Shown: piece by piece, positions 20,230 through 31,459 of the stretch
Position numbering within the stretch: the first letter of the stretch is position 1
Layout of the letters: every line of letters begins with the position of its first letter
Source of the DNA: Pleurodeles waltl
Taxonomy: Eukaryota; Chordata; Amphibia; Caudata; Salamandridae
NCBI RefSeq assembly: GCF_031143425.1
Contig: NC_090446.1
Coordinates: 655,733,717 to 655,797,716, forward strand
Direction of reading: 5' to 3'
Length of the DNA stretch: 64,000 nt
Made by a program: the position numbers and the translations under genes
The notes under the pieces: generated by a model
What the model saw: only the letters and a program-made list of their open reading frames with translations
Databases searched by the model: none
What the model was told of the DNA's origin: nothing

Positions 20230-23202
20230 TGTGAGAAAACAGGGCTGATTACAGAGGCCCCCTAACTTTTTGCCCCCATTTTCCACTTTATGCTGGTGTT
20301 TTCCTGACTCTGATGGTGCCCTGGGTACTGCTAACCAGTCCCAGGGCCTGTGCTCTGTGTAAAATCAATATGCAAATTAGGCTAATTATAATTGGCTAAG
20401 TTAACCTACCTATAAGTCCCTAGTATATGGTAGGGCATGTAGGTTTAGGGACCACAGCATAGGTAGTGCACCCATAGGTGCACTTCTGAGGTGCCCAGTG
20501 TCATTTTAAAGGCAGGCCTGCCTTGCTGGCTGCTTTTAAATTAAAGTTATATGCAAATTCGACTTTGGAATTAAAAGTAGTTCCAAAGTCTTAAACTACC
20601 TTATTTTTACATATAAGTCACCCCTAAGGTGTGCCCTATGTGCCCCTAGGGCTGGGTGCCATGTAACTATAAGCAGGGACTTGATAAAAATAGTTTTATA
20701 AGCCCTGGTGAGGTAAAAACAGCCAAATTCGTTTTTCCCTCATTGTAGTAATTGGCCTTCATAGGCTAGAATGGGGAGACTTTATTTTAAATTTTAAAGT
20801 CTCCTTAAATGTTGCATACCAAGAATTTGGTATCACATTAATTGTTGCAATAAATCCCACAACTTCCAGTTGTTGGATTTAATATAACTTGTTCAGGTAA
20901 AAAGTTTTAGACTTTACCTAAAAAGTTGCCAATTTCAGCCCTGCATTGTTTTTGCTGCTGTGCTCTGATTGGCCAGCCTGCAGCAGCTTAGCCAAGCTGC
21001 CTTGATGAGGTGTGCAGTGGCCTGGCTTCACACAAAGGAATGTGCTTGTGGGAGAGAATCTCCCCTCAGCAGATGGTGAGGCAGGAAGGGGGAGGGCTGC
21101 CAAACTGGTCTTCAAAGGCAGAGAAGGACATTTGGAGCAACCAGCAACACCCCCACATCCTGCAACCCCAGACAACTAGGTGCCCCCTTAATTAGATTAG
21201 GAGAGGGCAGGAGAGGGGTGTGTTTATGATTTTTTGCCACACCAGTGCGTGGGCTCAGCCAGATGTAACCTCCAAAAATCAGATTCAGCCATGTTGGATT
21301 TTTAGAGAATGTTGCCCTCTGGGATGGATTTTTGCCACACTTCCCAGGAAGTGGTCATTGCAGGGGGAAGGACCCTGCACCTGATTGGAGAACCAGGACC
21401 CCCCTGCTTTTCACCCAGGAGCAAGGATAAAACTGGCAGACCTGCACCCACACCTCAGATCCCCATCAGATTCCAACAAGGAAGAACTAAAGGAGAAGAA
21501 GGACTGCCCTGCTGGACCCCTGGCGTGCACCTGGAACCTGCACTCAGAAGGACTGCACCAGCTGCACACTTGGGCTTCACCACAAGAAGGACTGTGCCTG
21601 GCTTCAACTGGTTCAAGGAAGGGACTCCCTGTTTGCTACAGGTGAAAAATTGCTAACCAGAGTCCCCTGCACCAACTCCTGAAGAAAGCGACCAGCTGAC
21701 CACTGCCCAGTGGCCAAAAAGGAGTTTGCGCCAGGTGCATTCTGGGAGTTGTAGTCCGCACCCCCCAAGGACCATCTCAGAACTTCTGGACCCTTGGGGT
21801 GAGCTGTGGACCCCAAAAGAACCTTAAAAGGACATCTGTGTGAAGCCCCAGAAGTTTGGAGAAGTTTGGAGATTTTTTAAAAAAAAGCTCCATAGAGGGA
21901 CCGACCCGCCGCGGCAACTCAAGCCGGCTTGCCTCAACCGCGACCCGGCCTGATTTGCTGGTTCGTCCCGGTAAAGAAAAATCTCCGAAAAAGAGACTAA
22001 GTCCGAAGGTAAAAAGTTGACCGGGACCTCCCAGCCATCGTATCCGAGAAGGGCTCCATGGACGTCGGATCAAGATCCAGGTTTACCCCGGTCGAAGGAT
22101 TTTCACCTCGAAAAAACGACTAAGTCCGAAGGTAAAAATCTCCACCGAGGATTCCAGCATCGCTTATCCGGAGAAGGGCTCCAGGAGGTCGGACAGGACT
22201 GGCAGGTTCGTCCCGCTGAAGAAAATCTTCAAAATAAAGACTAAGGGGGTCAAGCCGCGGTCAGAAAAGGGAAACCGGCGGTTTCCCGCCGGTTTTCCCC
22301 TGGCCTAAGGAATCCTCCATGGCGGCACTGCAGGCAGAGCCGGCATGGGGATTCGGACCCCCTTACCTCCAGCCTGGTTCTGGCGGTTTTGACCGCCAGA
22401 ACCTGGTTGGCGGTAACGGGTGTCGTGGGGCCCCCTAACAGGGCCCCACCAAGATTTTCAGTGTCTGCATAGCAGACACTGAAAATCGCGACGGGTGCAA
22501 CTGCACCCGTCGCACCCTTTCCACTCCGCCGGCTCCATTCGGAGCCGGCATCCTCGTGGAAGGGGGTTTCCCGCTGGGCTGGCGGGCGGCCTTCTGGCGG
22601 TCGCCCGCCAGCCCAGCGGGAAACTCAGAATTACCGCGGCGGTCTTTTGACCGCGCAGCGGTATTCTGACGGCGGTACTTTGGCGGGCGGCCTCCGCCGC
22701 CCGCCAAAGTCAGAATGAGGCCCTAAGTGTGAAGGTAAACCTTTAACCGAGGCCTCCCGCGACCTGTAGCCGAGCAGGGCTCCATCGCGGTCGGCCTGAA
22801 ACTTTGACTTTGCCCCGGTCGAGGTGCAACTAGATGACCCGATTGGCGCTTTTTGTTTCTAAGCGCTAGAAAAATAATAATTCTTTAAAAATTCATATCT
22901 CCGGTTCCCTTTATCCGATTTTATTCGTTTTTGTGTCATTTTAATGATAAAAATATAAACTATTTTTATAAACTGGTTTTGGATTTTTAAACTGTTTCCT
23001 GTGTTTTATTTAATTACTGTTTTGTGATATTTGAATGCTTTACACACTGTCTCCTAAGTTAAGCCTTGACTCTCGTTGCCAAGCTACCAAGGGTTGAGCT
23101 GGGGTTAATTTACTGAGACCTAACTGGACCTAATTGGAGGTTAGTGGCTTGTTGCTAGGTGTAGGTACCTACCTGCCCTTACCAATAACCCATTTTCCAA
23201 CA
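20230..23202 (+). repeat. 3' LTR of the Gag-only element (2973 bp)
   Basis: It starts TGTGAGAAAACAGGG and ends CCAACA, immediately followed by the GATGG duplication. It is nearly identical to 14516-17484 except that it keeps a stretch near 20462-20483 missing from the 5' copy and that its MITE insert is reversed. AATAAA lies at 22233-22238 just upstream of that MITE. Confidence 0.93.
22245..22723. mobile_element. Hairpin-train MITE inside 3' LTR (reverse order)
   Basis: It is flanked by TAA at 22242-22244 and 22724-22726, the same LTR position as the MITE at 16503-17005. The left end is GGGGGTCA and then jumps to AGCCGCGGTCAG, so roughly 80 bases of a normal terminus look deleted; the right end is GTCAGAATGAGGCCC. 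Interior blocks run in the opposite order to the 5' LTR copy: CCGCGGTCAGAA, the CCGGCGG hairpin, the CTGGTTCTGGCGG hairpin, GGGGCCC, TTTTCAGTGTCTGC, GCGACGGGTGC, GCCGGCTCC, CCGCTGGGCTGGCGGGCG. Confidence 0.88.
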
Positions 23203-23207
23203 GATGG
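23203..23207 (+). repeat. Target site duplication GATGG, right
   Basis: Exact match to 14511-14515, directly after the 3' LTR terminus ..CCAACA. Confidence 0.9.
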
Positions 23208-25486
23208 GGAAGAAGAAAGTATGTAATTATACTGTGAAGAGGAGAAGAAAACGGTTACAAAAAACTGTAGACATTATAAAGAAGAGAAAAATGAAAACGT
23301 TACTTATATACACTTATGACGTTGTTTAAGTCATCAATTAAATATAAAAATGAGGCTGTTGGGTGCATTCAACATGGTTTCCTTACTTTAGCAGATATAG
23401 TAATAGTTTTATTGATAGATGTTGCAGAATTGGATCCGTAGGTAGTTAGTGGAAGCCGTTGGGGGAACTCTCTTTATTGCTAGAGATATAGGTGAAGCAT
23501 AGTTGGTGCGTAATCTGTAGTGGAAGCATACTCCACTAGGATCGAAATAAAACATTATGAGCTTGTTTCCAATTTGATGTTATTAAATTGAAAGCAACAG
23601 CTAACATTAAATCTATCAACTTATATCTATATGTAGTTTTATGAAGCTCAAGCCACAGTTTGTCCCATAAGGCAGTAGGCCATCATTCCATTAAATCCCT
23701 TTCCCAAGTCTTTTACTTGGTTGTATCCAAATTAACATGTAATGACTTGCAAATAGCAGACACCGATGGATTAGTGTGTAATAATTGTAAAAGTGTAGTA
23801 GACATGGAGGGAGAGGAACATATAGAAGACAATGTGGAAATGAATTGATCAATGGAGGTAGGTAAAAGTTCATATTGTGGTCTGAATGCTTGGGGAAGGA
23901 AGAATTTAGTTTGGAGATCAGAAAACGATTATCAGCAAAGAGTTGTGACAACAAAGTTCTTTAGTGTGCCAGGTTTTCCAATATATAGAACGCCTCCTAA
24001 CTCATAGTAGTCTGTTATGCCAAATAGGTTGTTGAAAATTAGCAACCGATATGTAAGTTGAAGGGAGAAGGACGCCCTCTTTTTGAAGCACCTTAATCCG
24101 TGCCCAAATGCAATGCAACCCACTACCAACACCATACCAATACAAAGAAAAAAAAAGTTTTGCCTTTGACTTTGGCTGTGTCATTTGGAATTTTAAAACC
24201 ATGTGACATTCTTTGAAAAAAGATAGAAAAGAAGATTTGAAACAGTAGATTTTGACTGAACTCTTCAGTGTTTTATGGTACATCGTTAGTTTTGTTTATT
24301 TACTAAACTATCTGGCTATCTGGTGGCATAGCAAGGGTGTCTCTGGCATTAGGTCAGTCAAGGAAGATGGCCCCCCTCTGTCATGTGTTTGGTTGTATTA
24401 CAAAAACACTCCCAGTTGGGGTGCAGATTGCCCCTCAGAAACCTGGGGTCAATGGCCCTGCATCTGCTCCACTGTGCACAGCTACACCCCTGTGGCAGCT
24501 GACTGCAGCATGGCTAGACAGTCTTTGGCGTGAACTAGCATCAATCTTGCAGTTAGGAAGAACTGTAGATATATGATCTAATAATTTGCTGGTTTTTACA
24601 TTATAATTAGTGGTCCTGGAATTATGCAGCAGGGGAGGAGCAAATGATGCAGCAAGAAATGGCAGCTTATGTGACGTAAAGCTGCACTTTTTGTGATAGT
24701 ATCACATTATTACTTTTTTATTTGTACATGCGAACACTATTTTGGCTGAGAATTCACCTCATTAATGCCATTCTGACATCCAAATACAGCAATAAGCTAT
24801 TAAATTAAGGAACTCACTGTAATGTCCTTTACATTTTACAAAAAAGCCTTGAATTAACATTTAGTGGCTGAAGCCAATGAACAATTACATGACATAAAAT
24901 GTACTAAATGCCATCAACAATTAACAACAACCAAGGCATGTTTCTTTCACCATTTACGTAGGGAAGCATTTCTTATTTGAAGAAATAATATACACACACC
25001 ACCTTTGACAGTGTTTGCAAGTAGGTTTTCAATTATAGCCATGTGACATTTTAGTTAACGTCAGATCTTAGCAAAGAAAAAAATATATAAAACTTATTTC
25101 AAAACAACGTTAATTCACTGTGACTTTGAAGACCTAGTAATATGTAGTGAGAGTCAAGGCCCGTGCACCTGCTCGAGAGGCGACTGCAAACTGAATCACA
25201 CAAGTGTAGTTCAGAGTTCCTAACTGTTACTTGTCGATTTGGAACTTCAATTGCAGGAATGAGTAAGCAGCACAGGCCCCAGCTCTGTTCTGTTCCATTG
25301 TGCATGGATTCACTGCACAGCACTGAACTTATTCCAGCCATTCCTGATGCTGAGCTCATACTGTTTACTACAGAAGAGAGCATGAGGGAAGCTTTGTGTT
25401 TGGCAAGATCAGGATTACCAAATGCTCCCCTGGGGACTGAGAGACTGCAATCTCTGCACACTACCAGGCTTCCATTCAGCCAACTT
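23208..25486. other. Gene-free DNA between the Gag-only element and the LINE
   Basis: Mostly AT-rich sequence without recognisable domains on either strand. A GC-richer piece at 24310-24560 and an open frame at 25163-25537 were read through, but neither resembles a protein family I know. Confidence 0.5.
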
Positions 25487-25492
25487 CAGAGG

Positions 25493-25510
25493 TTCGTTCG
25501 TTCGTTCGTT
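25493..25510 (-). repeat. Tetranucleotide tail of the LINE
   Basis: TTCG repeated four times plus TT (GAAC/CGAA on the element strand) closes the 3' end after an AATAAAGTAACGAA context. Short tandem tails rather than poly(A) are typical of several LINE clades. Confidence 0.75.
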
Positions 25511-25717
25511 ACTTTATTTCGGCAAATATTGCCATAAAAGTCAGGACAGGAAATAAATACGACATACATAAATACATTATACAATAAAATATAAGATACA
25601 ATACATACAGTTGGCAAGAAGTATATGGATGTCCCCATGATTAAGCAGTATCATTAAGTGTATAAAAATATAAATAACAATTTATAAAATAATTAAAAGC
25701 CAGAACTAAGAGGAAAG

Positions 25718-25740
25718 AAAAAAAAAAAAAAAAAAAAAAA
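25718..25740. repeat. Homopolymer run of 23 A (T-run in the LINE 3' UTR)
   Basis: On the LINE strand this is a T-run inside the 3' UTR between the RT stop and the tail, so it is not a poly(A) tail of this element. It may be a replication-slippage expansion or the trace of a small insertion. Confidence 0.6.
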
Positions 25741-25818
25741 CATTAATTAACTTGTCGATAAAACAGTGCATCATATACCTTTGCAAGGAGGGGGATGAGC
25801 GGGCCACCTGACAAAGCG

Positions 25819-27666
25819 TTACAATTTGTGACCAAGTCGATTCCTGATAAGGTACACATTATATAGGAATCTGCTTGTGCCAAACACCACTAGTTGTGAA
25901 GTATTGGACTGAAATATGCGCACTGCTTCTTTATAGGATCTGACCCCCACATATTTACAAACGGGTTTGATCCACCGATCCCTTGGTTTCTTGTATACTG
26001 GGCAAAAGAAGAGTAAATGAACAACGTCTTCTTTAGCCCCTAAGGTACAGAGAGTGCAGAGTTCACATCCTTTTACCCCTCCCCAATTGCATGTGTAAGC
26101 TTTAATCTGTAAGACCCCGTACCTAAACTGTAAATAAAGTGTTTTTGCCAGAGGAGGGCCGACCTCATCCAAAAATTGTTCGAATTTAGGTGTATCTTTT
26201 ATGTTTAAAAAATTCAAAGTCAGAGTACCAATCGATGAACTATGCAATAGCTCTCCGTTGACATAAGACCAAAAAGTGTCCTTTACATTTTTCCTGGTAC
26301 ATGTTGTCATGTTCTGTGGAGCTTCCCATAGGTGTGATAAACCTAATCTCTCGTACCACTTAGATACATATTTTAACCAAGGGGTATTCATATGTCCATC
26401 TATCTGAGTTAGTTCAGTCAGTCCGTTCTTGTAATCACTCAACTCCGGGGTTACCCATAGCCTGACCCAATACAGCAATGGTCTTAATAATGCTTGATAG
26501 TCTGCTCTTTTAAGATTAATATCAAGGAAAACAGGGACTAGGGGGGTTCTTGTCGGTATTTTAAGTAGCCTTCGTACAAAATGGTTTTCCGTTTTTCCAA
26601 AGTTGTTATTGGAATGGAAGCCCCAGAGTTCAGCACCATAAAGGGCGGTCGATTGGGCCTTTGCTTTATATACTTCCAGTGCTGGTGAGATTGCTTTAGA
26701 GTAACTGGCTCCGTGTATTTTTAAAATAGGCATTGAGTTTTGTTTAAGGGCTAGGATGCTTTTATCCATCTGCCCTTTCCAGGACAGGTTACTATCCAGC
26801 ATCATCCCCAGATAATTGAAACTCCCTACCTGTTCCAGTTTTTGGTTATCCAAGGACAGATTATTCCTGAGGGATTTCTTGGAGTTTATTGACATATACT
26901 TTGTTTTGGTACGATTTATTTCTAGCCCCTTCCCCACGCAATACTTCTGGAAAGAATCCACCAAATTCTGTAAACCTCTAGGAGTTTGAGAAATGAGGAT
27001 GGTGTCATCGGCAAATAGTAATGCCGTAACCGGCTCGCCACCTAGCTTCGGTGAGTCATGTACACAATCCCTTAAATAGATTGGAATATCATTAACATAT
27101 AGTGAGAAAAGTGTAGGAGCTAACACGCAGCCTTGGCGCACACCACGGTCTACAGGTATGGCCCTTGAGGTCTCACCTTCTTTACCCCACCTAATTTTTG
27201 CATAGTTCCCTGTGTGAAGCTTGATAAGTTCTTTAAGTAGTTCCCCAGGGACCGCCATGTTTCTTAATGTAGACCACAACAAATTGCGAGGAACAAGGTT
27301 AAAGGCGGCCCTTAGATTCATGAATGCCACATAGAGGCTACCCTTCCTTATGTTTATATACTTCCAACAGATGCACATGAACCTAAACACCTGGTCAACC
27401 GTACTTACTTTTATTCTAAAGCCAGCCTGATATTTGGTTAATATTTTAGTCTCTTCAATCCAATCTAAAAGCCTGTTTAAAATATGTCTGGCATATATCT
27501 TTTGAAATGAGTCTATCAAACTTATTGGGCGGTAATTACTTGGATCGTAGCGATCACCTTTTTTAAAAATTGTCATAATTTCTGCCCCTTTCCAGGAATC
27601 GGGGATTGGTGTGCCTGCCACAATGGAATTACTCAAGTAATTTATGTAAGGCCCCCACACATCCAC
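25819..27666 (-). pseudogene. LINE reverse transcriptase part of ORF2, frameshifted from endonuclease
   Basis: Recognisable in order: NYRPISL, KYQAGFR, motif A, GVRQGCVLAPTLFSLYVND, LLFADDTILISQ (codons at 27004-27015), FNYLGMMLD, and a C-terminal CX2C..H..C finger (CELCTLCTLGAKEDVVHLLFFC). Motif A reads FMNLRAAFNLV, with Asn (AAT at 27316-27318 and AAC at 27298-27300) at both positions where LINE families have Asp; the second is catalytic, so the enzyme should be inactive. Both would be explained by G-to-A changes on the element strand. The frame differs by one base from the endonuclease ORF, the break being at about 27667. Confidence 0.9.
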
Positions 27667-27667
27667 A

Positions 27668-29539
27668 TCATAATTTTAGAAGATCTCCGGGGATTTTATC
27701 AGGGCCTGGGGCTTTGCCCAATTTCACAGCTAATAAAACCTTATTAGTTTCTTCTAAACTAAAGGTTAATGGAGCAACACTTATCTCTGAATTTGTCTCA
27801 TGGTCCTCAAAGGGCAAATTCTCCTGTTTGTTAGCATAGAGCTTAGTGAAGTGGTCGCACCAAGTATTTTCATCTAGGAAAATATCCTTTGTTGATCTGC
27901 CCTGCTTATTTCCATTAGCGATTAAATTCCAGAACATACTCTGATCCCGTAGCTTAGCTGCATTCAAGAGATCCTCCCAGAAATTTTCATCCCATGTTTT
28001 TTTAGCTTGGGCCAGCATTTTTTTGTGGGCTAGTCTATTGTTTTTTATATCCAAGCTGTTCCCGGATTTTACTGCCTGGATTAGTCTTGATTTTGCTATA
28101 CGACAGTCTTTATTATACCATGGGTTCGCTGCCTCAAGATCATTCCGTTTCCTATTACCATCTTTTTTATAGATTTTGCTCAATAGTGGGGTTAATGCGT
28201 CTACCAGCTTAAGATGTATGTCAAGCACACCTTGTGTTCCCACTAATGCTGTCTGAAGGCCTCCTACCGTGTCAGTAAATACATTGTATATATTTATCAG
28301 CGTTATTTCAGTTCCCAAGATATAGGGCCATCTTAGGGCACGCCTGTTATTAGTTACCTCTAGTTCAGCGACCGTGGTATTTAATAGGGTCTCTTCTTTG
28401 GATTTAATAATGAATGATTGAGAATCCAGCCATAGTAGGAGGGGAAAATGATCACTCTCCGTCCTAAGGTCTATCTTGAAATCGGTTATTTGGTCCCATA
28501 TATTCCGGGTAGCCATTACAAAATCTATATGGGATCTGGAATTTCTCTTAAAATAGGTTGGGGCTGCTGGTCTGTCTGAGCGAAATCGACCATTACAGGC
28601 CCTTAGGTCATGCGCCACAGTCAACTGTAAAATCTGTAAGGCGGCTTTTGTGCCTTTAGCTGCACTTACAGATTTTAAGGGCAGGATGTCATTAGCAGCA
28701 TCTTGATCGTCAAATAATTTTTCCAACCCCGGGATAGGCTCATATTTACAGTTAAAATCTCCACCAACTAACACCTTTGCATTATCTCCTAATGAGTCTA
28801 GAACGGAGTCCAAGAGTTCTACTACCTCTGATTCCTTGTTAGAAGGGAACGGTCTGTTATATATATTTATTAGATGTATAGTTTCTTTCCCTCTTGTTTT
28901 GATTTTAAGGCCTAGTAGGTCCGGGGAGGGGATGGGTAGCGGGGTGACATCTATTTCTAGGGTCACTTTAACCCAGATGACCAGTCCTCCTGAGGCTCTC
29001 CCTCTAGTTGATGGAATAGCATGGGAACAATAGGTTTTATACCCCAGCCTATGGGGGGTTTCTACCATCCAAGTTTCTTGTAGGAGTATGATGTCGTAGT
29101 TCTCAATATAGGAGCACCATACCACATCCTCAAGGTTCCTTGCTAAGCCAGCTATGTTCCATGATATCAATCTAATACTTGATTTTCCTTTTACACAGGG
29201 AGGATCTAATACTGTAAGTAGGTTGTCTTTTTCTGTAACATCCTCCAGCTCAACTAAGGGGTTTGGCTCTTTATCTTGGTTGTAGTTTTTACTAGTGTCT
29301 TTACTAGTGTCTTTACCCTCCATGGTCACTGAGAGGCACTTATCCGGTACACCCGAACTAGTTGTCTTACTTAAAATAGAATAAGGGGATTTAACGTTGC
29401 CTACCAATTTAACTGTCTTTGTATTTCTCGGACTCGAGGGTACTATAAGTTCCGGTTCAAGATCTTCTATACTCTGTTTTTGTTCCCACGTCTGGGTATA
29501 TACTAACGTTTCTGTGATGGGATCCCCTGCTCGTGGGAG
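27668..29539 (-). pseudogene. LINE endonuclease part of ORF2
   Basis: An apurinic-endonuclease-like domain shows RLISWNIAGL, ILLQETW, a VGGDFN box, SHIDFVMATRN and TESDHFPLLL, covering the catalytic Asn, Glu, Asp and His residues of the family. This enzyme nicks target DNA to prime reverse transcription. The frame is open from the codon after the ORF1 stop (TGA at 29540-29542), but the first ATG in frame is not until 29321-29323, and the domain starts soon after. It ends in APGPDKIPGDLLKL, the usual LINE linker just before RT, where a 1-base frame shift occurs. A 12-bp duplication (29291-29314) adds KDTS twice. Confidence 0.9.
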
Positions 29540-30742
29540 TCAATCGTTTTCGTCCAAAGTGCTCAGTACCGAAAAGGTATTTCCAGTTGGGGTATAAGAG
29601 CTAGTGTTTCTTCTAATAGTCAAGGGTCTGTGTTTTTTAGAAGGTTCTGATGTACTGGCTAAGTGTCGATAAAAATAACCCAGAGGATGCACACCCACGT
29701 CAGATTCCTTTATATCCAAGGAGGCTGCTCTAAGAAGGACAGTCGCAACATGTTGAGGGTGCCTAAAATTGACAATTACACAGTCTCCCTTACATTTTTT
29801 CCTTGCGTTTCCGATCCATGGTATCCGTCTAGTAGACAGTATTTGATCGGATAGGTGTGGGGGGAAACCACAATTTTTGTTTAACCAGGCAACTGATTTC
29901 CGTTTGAGAGAATCATGTGATTCCTCACGGAAGTTCACTGCTGTTGGGTCTAAGGGAGGAATGTTCGAAAGGACTATGACATAGGGTTCACAATCAGGTG
30001 GAAGGTTAATAAAATTTGGTCTGTTCACAGGAGTAGTGTTCCTCACAATATTAGATGCAGCTGCTTTCATATGAGGGGTACTATCCACCATACTTGGTGG
30101 CTCCCTATATTCAGGTAAATGTGGCCTCTGTGCTTCAACCAATTGTTCAGGGTTGCCGGATTGGACGGATAGCTCAGACTGTTTCATAGTCTGTTCCATA
30201 TACATTTTGTCTAAAAGACCACCCAACCTAGATACCTCCGTAGATAGTAATTCAATCTTTTCCATAAGAGGTTTAGTCATATGGACTAGTTTTTCCTCAA
30301 ATAGCTTAGCGATGTGGCCCAAGAGAACACCATTCACATCGTCCTTGTTAATTGTAATCCCATTTTCAGCTACATTACTTCTATGACCATATTCTATCAT
30401 TGGTTCTATTGTTGGTTTGAAATGAGTGTTACCCCGCTTGGATAGCATTTTTCTGCATTTTCTAACAGCTCTCTTAGGGGGAGAGTGAGACGATGCAGGC
30501 TCACTCGGGGGCTCCAATGGGACTTGATTTGGTGGCTCTAAAACTAAGGGTAAAGCGGCTGAGTTTTCCAAAGGGAAAGCTTCAATATTAAGGGGGTCCA
30601 TCGTAACAGAACCGCTACCATTGTTTACAGGAGAAAACATTTCTGGGGTGGACTCCTTCCCTAAGGACTTCCTTCTATCAGTGTTTATCTTGCTCACCAT
30701 TTTAACCAGGTAATTATCCAGGGTGGAAATATTCTTAGCCAT
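29540..30742 (-). CDS. LINE ORF1 protein, 400 aa
   Basis: It starts at a true ATG (30740-30742) and ends at TGA 29540-29542. A Ser/Pro-rich and basic region (CRKMLSKRG) leads to a predicted coiled coil around residues 125-200 (IAKLFEEKLVHMTKPLMEKI), then a C-terminal domain (about 250-360) with PYVIVLSNIPPL and CVIVNFRHPQHVATVLLRA, whose strand pattern resembles an RNA-recognition-type fold. No CCHC knuckle is seen. ORF1 proteins of LINEs bind element RNA and form the transposition particle. The frame is intact, unlike ORF2. It is in the same frame as the endonuclease, with only the TGA between. Confidence 0.82.
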   Translation of the reverse strand: MAKNISTLDNYLVKMVSKINTDRRKSLGKESTPEMFSPVNNGSGSVTMDPLNIEAFPLENSAALPLVLEPPNQVPLEPPSEPASSHSPPKRAVRKCRKMLSKRGNTHFKPTIEPMIEYGHRSNVAENGITINKDDVNGVLLGHIAKLFEEKLVHMTKPLMEKIELLSTEVSRLGGLLDKMYMEQTMKQSELSVQSGNPEQLVEAQRPHLPEYREPPSMVDSTPHMKAAASNIVRNTTPVNRPNFINLPPDCEPYVIVLSNIPPLDPTAVNFREESHDSLKRKSVAWLNKNCGFPPHLSDQILSTRRIPWIGNARKKCKGDCVIVNFRHPQHVATVLLRAASLDIKESDVGVHPLGYFYRHLASTSEPSKKHRPLTIRRNTSSYTPTGNTFSVLSTLDEND

Positions 30743-31459
30743 TCTACACCGCCTTCACGAATATGACGACCACTACTAGTTTTTGATAAATACTAGACTG
30801 TCTAGTTTTATGGCCCTGCACTACACAGAACTTTTATATTGTTTACAAAGTATAGGGCCTCTACATATATCAGCAATAACACAGAACAGCAAGTGTATAA
30901 CACCCAGAAGACACAATGAATCAATTTAAATGGAGCCCAGGTATACAGCTTACTAAAACGTTATCAGATTCAATAAAAACAATTACAATTAACTGCTTAG
31001 TGAACTTGCTCAACCCGACCCCTTCTGGCCCCCTAACGGCTCCCTAACGGACTCACAATGGCCTGTCCTTTGCCCGACCCCGCTCAGCCAGGGGCAGGAT
31101 CAGTTTGATATCACCTTCGGGCGTGTGAGATCCGTTTGTTCTGCTTCCGTGGTGCTAGGGGACCTGGCTAAAGTAGTCCCGTCCTGGTCCGTCAACGCTC
31201 CTCCCACACAGCGGTCGCAATGTCGGGCGACGGCGGGGGGGAGACGTGGAGGTCAGCAGAGGGAACAAAAGGGACAGCACCCCCCGAGGACCACAAGGGC
31301 ACACAGGTATGCTGCACGATACAGGTGTAATTAAATTACAGCATTAATATGTCTGTGACCAGATATTAAAGAGGGGTGGCCCAGCCCAGCCTCTTCCTGT
31401 CGATGACGGGCGAAGGACGGGCCCGCCCATGGCCCGGGCTTCGCCCGGGCGCCGCCCGC
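30743..31459 (-). other. LINE 5' region between monomers and ORF1
   Basis: AT-rich near ORF1 and GC-rich toward the monomer array. It is probably 5' UTR, since no in-frame coding domain is found. The end near 31380-31459 (GGGCTTCGCCCGGGCGCC) is strongly CpG-rich, consistent with a promoter-proximal zone. Confidence 0.55.

Larger units (their letters stand above)
14516..23202 (+). mobile_element. Complete non-autonomous Gag-only LTR retrotransposon
   Basis: Two LTRs of about 2.97 kb flank an internal region of only 2745 bp. Matching GATGG duplications lie outside, a primer-binding site follows the 5' LTR and a G8 polypurine tract precedes the 3' LTR. The only gene is one 799-codon Gag-protease ORF. 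No integrase, RT or RNase H motif is present in any frame, so mobility would need these proteins from a related element such as the Gmr1-like lineage at 1-6795, which shares the zinc-knuckle spacing and polypurine tract design. The LTRs are close to identical outside their MITE inserts, so the insertion is fairly young. Gag-only LTR elements are known in other organisms (TR-GAG type in plants); the membrane-segment tail is unusual. Confidence 0.9.

Noticed and set aside
25163..25537. A 124-residue plus-strand frame before the LINE tail
   Set aside because: No recognisable domain, runs into the LINE tail repeat, and an overlapping antisense frame of equal length exists; treated as chance.
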